From: Dendrophyllia cribrosa
Lineage: Eukaryota > Cnidaria > Anthozoa > Scleractinia > Dendrophylliidae
Assembly (NCBI GenBank): GCA_024195265.1
Contig: JAJLRJ010000011.1
Coordinates: 22,526,212-22,590,211, forward strand
Direction of reading: 5' to 3'
DNA length: 64,000 nucleotides
Below, in pieces: positions 56,301 through 64,000 of the stretch (the first letter of the stretch is position 1; each line of letters opens with the position of its first letter). The notes under the pieces were generated by a model that worked only from the letters and a program-made list of their open reading frames with translations, did not search any database and was not told where the DNA came from. A program made the position numbers and the translations under genes.

Positions 56301-59238
56301 ATGTGACTGGCTTGAAATTAAAAAGTCGCACTGTCTCATACTCAATCCTGTACTCGTACTCAAATCTAAAGCTTCCTATTACCGGTATGCTGGACAAGGT
56401 GGTTCTAGCTTTTGAGTCTGTGGACGATATCCTAACATGTGACTATTCAAATGAAACCTCTTCAGCAGTACTCTCCAATGGTGCTGTTAGTTTTTCCATA
56501 ATTTGGTATTTTTCTTGAATTTTGGGCAATATTGGGAGTGAAAGGGTTAAACTGTACTCATCGCCAGTGACAGGTTCCATTCTTTAACAGGATGAGTATC
56601 TAGGATGCCAGGAGTTGGTATAAATGCTGCAATCCTAGCTGTAGGATGGTCGACCACCAGTCTTGCCGGACCAGTTATAAACCTCAGGTCATGCTGCACT
56701 GATTGCATCTTAGAGTTAAGCCCATACACAGAGAACAGGGAGCCATGGCTAAAACAGTCATGGTCTTTAACACCTATAACCCAACCCCATCTCAGCTATA
56801 ATTAAAATGTGCTAAACACGTTTTAGGCAAAGTTAAACTTGAGTCAATGCAGTCAGCAGTCTGCTTCATGAATGTTTGTGACCTGTGGGATGTCTCATGG
56901 GTTTTTTGGTGGTCTAATTTGTGTCATGCATTATATTTGGCATTGCGCGCATCACATTCAAGCTGCTTGTTACAGATCAACTGCCTTAAGCTTGCTGTTA
57001 TGTTAAGTGAATCATTGTGGAGTCTTGCCCCACCCCTCCAACCCATTGTCAGCCTAGGTGGACTTGGAACATGTAAGTATGAGGTTAGATAAGTATTTTT
57101 TTCACTGGTTATTTGTGTGATAGCACCTTGGTGGGGCTGTGTACAGGGGTGGTTCCCACTAGCAGGGTTGCCATGGATACCTCCCTGCTTATCTTGAATC
57201 ACATAATTAAGGTTCCCCACCAGCTCTCTAGGCACCAACCCCCAAATTCATCTATTGATCATGAATTTAAGCTTTAATAAACACTGTTCTATATCTGTAC
57301 CTCCTTGTTAAACAATTTATGGTTCTTAGCTGCCTTGCACTGCTTCTTTGCCGCAGGCTCTTCATTCCCATAAGAAGTGCCATGCTCCCTCTTCTTGCCG
57401 AACTTGACATCCTTGCTTTTTATGTTGAAACCTCTTTGGATTCCCTTTAAATTAGAAATTTAACATACATGTAGTAAAAAATGGTTAACTTTATTGACCA
57501 CAGGGGTTTTAATAAAATTTGAAATAGGCAGCACGTTTAAGTAGAGTAACCGACTGTATCAACAAGTTTTAAAATAATTTTTCTTAATATATTTCTTCAA
57601 TTTGGTGGGGAAAATAGTCGACTTCTCCAGACAAAGTAGCCGACGGTTTTCGTCGGCCGTCGGTGCTTATTGAAAGCCCTGTGACCATGTAATAATGTCA
57701 AATACTTTAAAAGTACATTGTTTGAATTTGAACAGGATTTCGCTGCTGCACCTTTCAGTCACATGCAAATTCTGGAGTTCAAAGCCCAGTTAATAAAGTT
57801 TACATTTCATGCTGCTGTCAATCATATGGTTACAAACATTTGACCTATGAAAACAGAAAATGACAAAATGAATCTAAATCTGCAAATCACAACCAAAAAA
57901 CATGACCTTTTGACTTTTTTGTGTACAGCGTCACTGTTTCCTGAGACATCCCCTATGATAATTGCGACTTCACAGTGAAAAACAAAAATGTTGGTTTACT
58001 TTTGAACTTCAGCGTTTGTGTGTTACTGAAAAGCGCAATAGATTTTTACTTTGGAAAGAAGGTTGCCAATACAAGAGTGGCTGCTTATCAATGGGTTTCA
58101 AATGTTAGAACCTTGGTTGTGATGGTATTTTTCCTTTCCATTGTGTATTTTTTGAAAAGGTGTTGAGTATAATGAAATCTAGTACATGGGTAAGCTTTGT
58201 CTTTTCATCTGATACTGGATAGATAGTTTTCCTATTTTTGGCTTTAAAAAGCAAAAGTTACAGTCAGCAGTACACTCCCACAGAAAAAAAGTTAGAAGTA
58301 CTGTACTGTCTCTCTGGAATATTAATTTTGGAATGAAAAAAAAAAATCAAATTTCATAAGGATGGTTTCTGGAATAATTTTCTAACAAAAGCCTTCAAGG
58401 GAATTTGCCAGTCAGCCACTTAGGCATACATACAAACATACTGGAATGGTAAAAGCAGGGGTGTAGCTAAGAAAAAACTGAGCAGGCTCATTAACAAGCC
58501 CAGCCGGTTTTTCTGGCTTGTGCACCTTCAAAATCACCCCAAGTCTTTGTTTTCTAGTGAAATTTCAGCCGGTGATAAGTTCTCTGTCAGCTGGCAAAAT
58601 TAGCTGGTAGCCGGCTCTTAGCTACATCCCTGGTAAAAGCTACAATTATACACGAAGGCCATGTGTCAAAATTACAGATTGTACATCTTGACAAAAATGA
58701 TTGCAAATTCAATTTTTCCGATTAATATTAACTGTTAAACTTGCATTTAATTTTGATATAAGGTTAGCAATCTAACACATGTACCGTCCTATCAACTAAC
58801 TTCATCGTGTTAAGTTAAGGTTAATATACATTCACACACGAACATATAGATCACGGAATATCTCTGAATGCCACATGGCTTCCCACGTGCATTTTTTGGA
58901 ACACACAGGATTCCTGCGTGTAAGCTAATTTCATCCGTAACAATCAGTTTTGAACCTCGCTACGGGGTCCTATAGATCAAATATTGTAGTCATTTTGGTC
59001 CGAGTCCCAGATCAGCCTGGAAACGTACACGCAAAAAGTGACGCAACATTTTCGCCGGGCGCCATTTTGTCAAATTTGCTACACGTGCGAAGATTTTACC
59101 AACTTTCTAGAGGACGTGAATGAATGTCACCTAGGCAATCCGCGATTTTCGAAGCACACTTACCTGGGCTACAGCTTTCTTTGAAGAATTCTTTCCTTTC
59201 TTGGTGTTCTTGCGTTTTTTCAAAGCTTGGATTTCCAT
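41329..59238 (-). CDS. DDX21: DDX21/DDX50-type DEAD-box RNA helicase, 22 exons
   Basis: Exons, 5' to 3' on the minus strand: 59238-59164, 57444-57301, 55666-55628, 55441-55363, 54001-53918, 52183-52164, 51622-51548, 51064-51026, 50462-50384, 49980-49884, 49477-49386, 49283-49138, 48693-48634, 48030-47941, 47263-47207, 46989-46885, 45620-45501, 45379-45306, 44300-44141, 43175-43044, 42123-42079, 41640-41329. They join in frame to 707 residues. Landmarks: Lys-rich N-terminus, FPIQ Q motif (Q123), RTGTGKT Walker A (141-147), PTREL (178-182), TPGR (225-228), DEVD (249-252, the DDX21-type variant of DEAD), SAT (286-288), ARGLD (409-413), HRSGRTGR (434-441), then a GUCT-type domain and an Arg/Gly-rich tail. 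This family acts in nucleolar rRNA processing and RNA unwinding. The junction of exon 3 is the least certain. Confidence 0.93.
42167..42727. mobile_element. 561-bp TTAA-flanked element in the last helicase introns
   Basis: Termini AGTGCATATGAAGTAA and TTACTTCATATGCACT, flanked by TTAA at 42163-42166 and 42728-42731. An internal inverted pair (TGACGTAGAAAATACTT / AAGTATTTTCTACGTCA) lies near 42353 and 42530. Non-coding. Confidence 0.85.
43372..43594. mobile_element. 223-bp TTAA-flanked MITE, source family of the 12.5-kb array
   Basis: Starts CCCTTTCATTTCCAGAGTC and ends GGGAGTTAAAGAG, flanked by TTAA at 43368-43371 and 43595-43598. The interior CTGTGGACGAAATCCTATGG and GTGTGACCATTCAAATGAAA are the reverse complement of the tandem unit at 12500-13310. 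Confidence 0.75.
43908..43929. repeat. Poly(G) run in a helicase intron
   Basis: About 20 consecutive G, followed by AAGGGGTCATCC. Part of the poly(G/C)-ended repeat set. Confidence 0.75.
44358..44924. mobile_element. 567-bp TTAA-flanked element in a helicase intron
   Basis: Starts AGGGGCTATGTCGCGAGG and ends CCTCGCGACATAGCCCCT, an 18-bp perfect terminal inverted repeat, flanked by TTAA at 44354-44357 and 44925-44928. No transposase. It lies between exons 18 and 19 of the helicase. Confidence 0.9.
48073..48310. repeat. Degenerate 17-20-bp tandem repeat in a helicase intron
   Basis: About twelve units of the type GTGGACACCCATGTAAG with substitutions (GCAGACACCCATGTAAA, GCGGACACCCAAGTAAG). 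It begins after ACAGTCAATTCTCTCA, which resembles the inverted terminus of the small element at 62286 (...GAGGTTTGACTGTAC). The array may have grown from inside such an element. Confidence 0.85.
52741..53749 (-). mobile_element. 1009-bp piggyBac-like non-autonomous element, copy 2
   Basis: Flanked by TTAA (52737-52740 and 53750-53753), with termini CCCATTCACTCCT and AGGAGCGAATGGG. It is the inverse-orientation near-identical copy of 36642-37651, inserted in the helicase intron between exon 5 (Q motif) and the Walker A microexon. Encoded frames differ from those of copy 1 at about 11 residues on either strand. Confidence 0.88.
54124..54594. mobile_element. 471-bp TTAA-flanked element in a helicase intron
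   Basis: Starts AGTGCCTATAACCCTTA and ends with TAAGGGTTATAGGCACT, flanked by TTAA at 54120-54123 and 54595-54598. Arms pair over about 180 bp (GGTGAAATATTTCTTGTTTT, TTTACAAAATGCTAATTAGA). Related internally to the element at 39502. Non-coding. Confidence 0.88.
55748..56552. repeat. Cluster of three copies of the CCCTTTCA MITE core
   Basis: Copies at about 55755-55930, 55930-56060 and 56395-56552 carry CTGTGGACGAAATCC or close variants and GTGACCATTCAAATGAAA, with ends such as GACCTTTTCACTACCAGAGT and GGGAGTGAAAGGGTTAA. About 330 bp of other repeat-like DNA, including a short GACAGGAAGGAGC tandem repeat near 56262, sits between the second and third. All lie in a helicase intron. Confidence 0.75.
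58456..58632. mobile_element. hAT-like MITE in helicase intron 1
   Basis: Starts CAGGGGTGTAGCTAAG and ends CTTAGCTACATCCCT(G), flanked by GGTAAAAG on both sides (58448-58455 and 58632-58639). A CAGGG terminus with an 8-bp target duplication (7 bp if the last G is counted as element) fits the hAT superfamily. No transposase. Confidence 0.75.
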
Positions 59239-59596
59239 GAACGAGCGTCAAAAGTCAAGCGAGGGAAGATGTGAAGTCCGAAGTACGAGCAACGCTGGGG
59301 TCTGGACCGAGCTATCAAAAATCGGAAAAAAACTGAGATTCTCAAAGTCGAACGATCGGTCCTTATTATTTTACCTTGGATTTTTCCCATAGAACGTTTT
59401 CATTATTGTAAAAAAAAACAAAAAAAAACTCTTAATTAAACCAATGTTGTTTCAATGTCAGTCTACGGAATTTTAAAATTCTTCAAATTGAAAACGAAGA
59501 GCTCTTCCGGCTTCCTCCGAAGATCGTCCGACGATTAGCTCCGACGATTCGAAAATTCCACTAGTGCCAGTCTTTCTTGTTCAAGTGTCCAAAAAC
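59239..59596. promoter_or_regulatory. Shared upstream region of the helicase and TBC1D2 (divergent promoter)
   Basis: The two start codons are 358 bp apart and point away from each other. No TATA box in either direction. A CTTCCGG word at 59504-59510 matches the ETS-factor consensus, and CCGACGATT occurs twice just after it (59528-59551). TATA-less divergent promoters with ETS sites are typical of housekeeping gene pairs; use of this site is inference. Confidence 0.55.
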
Positions 59597-62500
59597 ATGG
59601 AGGATTCGTGGGAGCTTGTCGCAGTTCCAGCAGAAATTCAGCACTCGACTGTTGGAAAGGAAACGGCTACAGATGGCTCTGAGACATCGCTTGAAAAGAA
59701 CGAAGGAAACAGCAAGTTCAAGGTGTGTGGTATAACACGAAATTCGTGGAAACGTTTTTGACGAGAGCTTCATCCAACTTTTCAAAAATCTGCAAAAATG
59801 GACAGGCAACCCTCACGTGATGTTTTGAAGCCATATAACTTTGACTTGGAAACTTTGATCGTGATGTATTAACGACAGTAATTGATTATATTAGTAAATT
59901 ATTCATCTGATGTCGAGGAAAAAACCCCTGGACGAGTTTCGTTTTTCCCTCTGAGCTAATCTGTTTGTTTTGAACAAGGAAATGAAAGTGGACAATATTC
60001 GAGTGTGTTATTTATAACTTAATTAGTCCTAAACTATATAATATTAGAGCCAAACTACTAGTCATACGAAAAGAAAACCGTCGTTGATTTAGGTATGTAT
60101 GTTCTGATGTTATGGGATTCGACATTCTCCCGATCTAAACAAAGACATGAATTTTAGGGTTTGAAGGAAACTAAGGACAAGTCGACGATCATGAAAGTTT
60201 AATCTTTTTTAATCTTTGGCAATAGTTTTGTACTTATAATAACAGCATCTCACTTCTATTTCCTCTTCTTTTCCTTTTTCTGCGTGAAGCAAAGGAAAAA
60301 GGAGACGTCGATCTGCATTTCTTAACATCTGACAGTTTCATTTTTATTGCGATTACAGAAAGTTAGCAGTGCAGGTCCAAAGCTTTGTGGGTTTCTTAAC
60401 AAACGTGGAGGTGAGGTTAACATATTTTCAGTAATATTTTAACCAAGTAGCTAAAATAATGTGGATCACAAAAACTCAGTGAGGCAAAATTGGGTGTGAA
60501 ATTGCTTTCACTGGCAAAGGAAAGGGTTGAATTAAAAGTTCATTCAATTATATGGCATGGCTGGGTACTGTGGAGGGGGAAATATAGTGGGAGGGGCAGG
60601 GGTTGGGGTATGGAGGAGGGGGGGTAGGTGCAAGTGGGAGTCAGAATTCACCACTTCCTTATCTTTTACTTCCAATCCCTGTCCTTCGTTGACAGGAACA
60701 GATTCATTAAAGCTGCACAAAAATAATTCAGATGAATACTAAGTATTGTTTTGTTAACTATAGCCTTTTTTTGGTTTTAACAAAACTTAAACATTTTCCC
60801 TTTTCATCCAGAAAAAATGTTCTTCTTGCCATGTGACATAATTATGTATCTTTTTTTGTCCCCATCCCTATTACAAATCTTGTGATGGAATGGCATTAAC
60901 CAGGGGGGGGGGGGGGGGGGGTGGGTACTATCAGGCCTTAAATAGCCATAAATTGAATTGAATACTGGGATTCCTAGAAACATTATCTCATATGAAATTT
61001 ATAACTGAACATTTAGGTGAATCCCAAACCTGTGCATCTGTGGGACACCCAGATGCCTACCTGGGTAAAAGCTGGCCTGAGTAGCAACCTCTCAGCCACT
61101 TCATGCTACAGGAACCAGGTTAATGTTTGGCAGTTGTGGGCTTGGGACTTCCTACCTTGCCACCCAGTCCCCCCCCCCCTCCCCCCCGCACACACACAGA
61201 CCCTACCCCCACCCCTCTGGAAATTCCAATTTAGTTTCATACTTTCCTATAAAATATTTGGCTTTTAAGACCCCCACCCCTCCACTTTCAGAATTTCCAA
61301 TAATCTTCCATGGGGGAGGTATGGATATTTCATGGAACCACACATTACCTTAGAACTGCCTCAAGCCATCGTTCTTGTTTTAAACTTTATTGATTTTCGT
61401 TGCTCGCGGGTAGAAAGGTTGAAGAGAATGTTACAAAAATTCAAATCAAGTATACATGGTAATGGTGTGTTGTGTAAATTTCTCATTTTTCAGCCAAGGG
61501 AATTAAAACATGGAAAACAAGATGGTAAGTTAAATTATTATATTGTTCATTATTTATTCTAAATGATTGAAATATTTCATATCAAGGCTTTGCAAAATAA
61601 TAAGCAACAAGCTAAGTCAGATTTAACATAATTAATTTAAAATAATTGAGGTACTCAGTATGGTTGAAAAAAGAATTTAATAACTATTTATTATTTTTTT
61701 TTAATTGTGTTTGTTTGTTCCTTGTCATTAAGGTTTGTGTATGATGAGAGAAAGTGCAGACTGTTTTATTATAGAACTCCACAAGACTTCACACCACTGG
61801 GGTAAGATTTATACTGGAGGGTACTCCCCAAAAATTTGGGCGGGGGCGTGCAGCACGCTTCTTAAATCCCTTTCCCTATTTCAGACCAAAATATGTGATT
61901 TTCCCTACCCTATTTCAGACCTTAACCAAAATTCGATACCCTATTTCAGACCAGACCCTTAAATTGATACCCTATTTCAGATGTTAATCAAACCACGTTT
62001 CTCAAGGGATGTAAAAAGTAGCTTCTTCTAAAAACCATACCCAATTCCAGACCAGAGTGCACAAATCATACCCTATTTCAGACCAAAATGGTCAAAATCT
62101 ATACCCAATTTCAGACCAAAACGGCTTGTAAACCATACCCTTTAGGGCCACACATACCTACATGTATATAGCTTAATATATAAGGGAGTACCCCCCCCCC
62201 CCCCCCCCCCCCCAGGGATTTATATCTAGGGTTGTACATTTGTGTTCGCCCACTCACGGATGTAAGTATAATTCCTTTCGGATGAGTACACTCGAACCTC
62301 CCATAAACTGACACCATTGAGACCAGAAAAAGTACCTGCTCAAGAGAGGTGTCTGCTTATGGGAGGTATCCATTAGCAGAGGTTTGACTGTACAAATATA
62401 TGCTTTAATATTTTTGTTGACAGCAGTTTGGAATTTTAATGCATTAGTTTATTTGACTTAATGTGTTTTGTACTGTCTCGTAAATTGCATTTTCAGACTC

Positions 62501-63201
62501 ATTGATTTAGCAAAAGCATCATTCTCATTTGAGGTTGAAGATGCAAGCAGGCTAACTCAGTTTCAGATATGGTAAGCAACTAAGATCCTTCCCTGTGATG
62601 GTTGAAATGAAATTAGTAATAAAATAGCATTCTCAGTTACACAGGTAAAATAGCCAGACATATAGTACTTGTACAGTATTTCTAATAAAATTTGCATACA
62701 TCTGGCTAGATTATTACAGGTTCATACCTGGGGGGGGGGGAGGGGGTTCTCAGGTATACCATTTTCTTAGTGGCAGGGAGGTACAAAGGCCTTTTTTGTG
62801 TTTGAAATTAGCGGTGTGACAACTTTCTTGGGGTTTGAAAATTTCTGGTGTCTTTTTGAGTTTTTTTTTGGTCTGACAACTTGGCCTCATTTTCACCTTC
62901 CCAATACCCCCCCCCCAATAATGTTACATGTAATAGTTTTGTATTTACTATTTTCATATTCCAATTTGATCTCAGTGCAATTTGAGGGCTGCAGGTTTTT
63001 CAGTCACTGAACAAGCCTCACCCTCATTTAACAAAGTTGATTTCCCCCCAGGATTTTATGGTATCCTTGGTATCCGTTTATTGTTTGCTTAATGATTGTT
63101 TTATTGTTTTTATTTTTTTCATTACCAGCACTTCTGGAAGGACTTACCAACTTCAAGCCAAAGATAAACAAACAATGATGTTTTGGCTTCAAGAACTTCA
63201 G
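59597..63201 (+). CDS. TBC1D2: TBC1D2-type Rab GAP, N-terminal part with PH domain (gene continues beyond window)
   Basis: Exons at 59597-59722, 60359-60410, 61494-61524, 61733-61801, 62497-62571 and 63129-63201 join in frame to 142 residues. After a short acidic N-terminus, LCGFLNKRG opens a PH domain that continues with KTWKTRWFVYDERKCRLFYY, RTPQDFTPLGLIDL, SFSFEVED and finally TYQLQAKDKQTMMFWLQELQ, whose WLQEL helix closes the fold. The order LCGYL...RWF..D...L.YY...D..PLG.I.L, WLQELQ is that of TBC1D2/TBC1D2B (armus), in which the PH domain precedes a coiled coil and a TBC Rab-GAP domain. Those later parts are not in the window. The final donor (CAG|GTCTTA) is weak. Transcribed away from the helicase gene. 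Confidence 0.82.
60903..60920. repeat. Poly(G) run in TBC1D2 intron 2
   Basis: About 18 G followed by TGGGTACTATCAGG. It resembles the head of the poly(G)-ended repeat at 26946. Confidence 0.7.
61815..62215 (-). repeat. Poly(C)-ended dispersed repeat in TBC1D2 intron 4
   Basis: At least six copies of ACCCTATTTCAGACC or ACCCAATTTCAGACC spaced 30-50 bp, then TATATAAGGGAGTA and a C20 run. This is the reverse orientation of the family at 26946-27125. Confidence 0.75.
62286..62393. mobile_element. Small TIR element
   Basis: GTACACTCGAACCTCCCATAA at the left is mirrored by TTATGGGAGG... and ...AGAGGTTTGACTGTAC at the right; the interior contains GACACC and GGTGTCTGC. Short non-coding MITE in TBC1D2 intron 4. 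Confidence 0.65.
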
Positions 63202-63333
63202 GTCTTAAATTTTTAATATGTTTGTCAGTATCGATTGATATATGCATTGATAAATTTTCTTTTTTAACTCCCTAATACAGTATGCAAAGCATTGAACGAC
63301 TTATAAATAGCACTTGATTGCTCAATTGGCTGT

Positions 63334-64000
63334 TTACATTGAGGCCAGTGATATGTAATGGTCATCTGCCTTACCCATAGGGACGGCATTGGAGGGAGGG
63401 AAGGGTGGGGAGTTAGATGCAAGAGTGGGGGGTCGGTGGAGCAAAACACATAGGAGGGGGAAGGCTTGGTGAACATTGAGCCTGCAATATGTAATGGTCA
63501 CCTGCCTTACCCATGGGGATGATGTTGGAGGAAGGGGTGGGTGGGGAGTTGGATGCATTGGTGGGGGGGGGAGGGTCAGTGGAGCAAAACACCTAGGAGA
63601 TGGGTGGGTTATTGTTGGTGAACATTGAGCCCGCAATATGTAATGGTCACCTGCCTTACCCATGGGGATGGCATTGAAGGGAGGGGAGGGTGGGGAGTTG
63701 GATGCATTGGTGGAGGGGAGGGTCAGTGGAGCAAAACGCCAAGGAGATGGAAGGGTAGGTGAACATTGAGCCTGCAATATGTAATGATCACCTGCATTAT
63801 CTATGGGGATGGCATTGGAGGGAGGGTAGGGTGTGGAGTTGGATGCATTGGTGGAGGAGGGGAGGGTCAGTGGAGCAAAACTCCTAGGAGATGGGAGGAT
63901 TGGTGAACATTGAGCCCGCAATATGTAATGGTCACCTGCTTTACCCATGGGAATGATGTTGGAGGGAGGGGAGGGTGGGGAGTTGGATGTATTGGTGGGA
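63334..64000. repeat. About 145-bp minisatellite in a TBC1D2 intron, running off the window
   Basis: Units start with GAACATTGAGCC.GCAATATG at 63471, 63620, 63761 and 63904 (spacing 149, 141, 143), preceded by a partial unit from 63334. Each contains TAATGGTCACCTGCCTTACC, GGGAGTTGGATGCATTGG and GGAGCAAAAC. A 204-codon minus-strand frame through it is a by-product of the repeat. At least 4.6 copies; the array continues past 64000. Confidence 0.92.

Noticed and set aside
63334..63948. 204-residue proline-rich repeat protein on the minus strand
   Set aside because: By-product of a minisatellite in an intron of a gene on the other strand.

Overview
This is a eukaryotic window, most likely from an anthozoan cnidarian and plausibly a stony coral. 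It is AT-rich, the genes are spliced with many short exons and GT-AG introns, the three best-recognised genes are clear animal orthologues, and the DNA between and inside genes is crowded with short foldback and terminal-inverted-repeat elements, LINE fragments and poly(G)/poly(C) tracts. The cnidarian assignment is inference from overall character; no species marker was read.

Layout. 0-12 kb: a truncated rhodopsin-family GPCR on the minus strand (1991-2827), then LINE debris, a long TTC/TGC microsatellite and repeats. 12.5-19.3 kb: a tandem array built from a mobile-element core, followed by two head-to-tail two-exon genes for secreted cysteine-rich proteins. They share a cysteine pattern, intron phase and TATA/initiator spacing, so they are paralogues; I do not recognise the family. 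20.3-21.2 kb: a tRNA-derived SINE split by a 741-bp inverted-repeat element. 21.8-27.8 kb: a complete seven-exon RNF181-like RING E3 ligase, followed by a dense nest of foldback elements that probably lies in its 3' UTR. 32.2-36.6 kb: a four-exon BLOC1S2 gene with an antisense LINE in intron 2 and repeats in intron 1. 36.6-41 kb: adjoining TTAA-flanked elements and hairpins. 41.3-59.2 kb: a 22-exon DDX21/DDX50-type RNA helicase on the minus strand. 59.6 kb to the end: the first exons of a TBC1D2-type Rab GAP (PH domain), divergent from the helicase across about 360 bp, with a minisatellite in its last visible intron.

The genes do not form one pathway: they cover ubiquitin ligation (RNF181), lysosome-related organelle and BORC function (BLOC1S2), nucleolar RNA work (DDX21) and Rab GTPase control (TBC1D2). 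The points most worth following are the cysteine-rich paralogue pair, the number of unrelated TTAA-flanked elements (piggyBac-like target preference), and a 20-nt microexon that encodes the helicase Walker A motif. Exon boundaries were placed by eye from homology memory, reading frame and splice consensus; no alignment was run.
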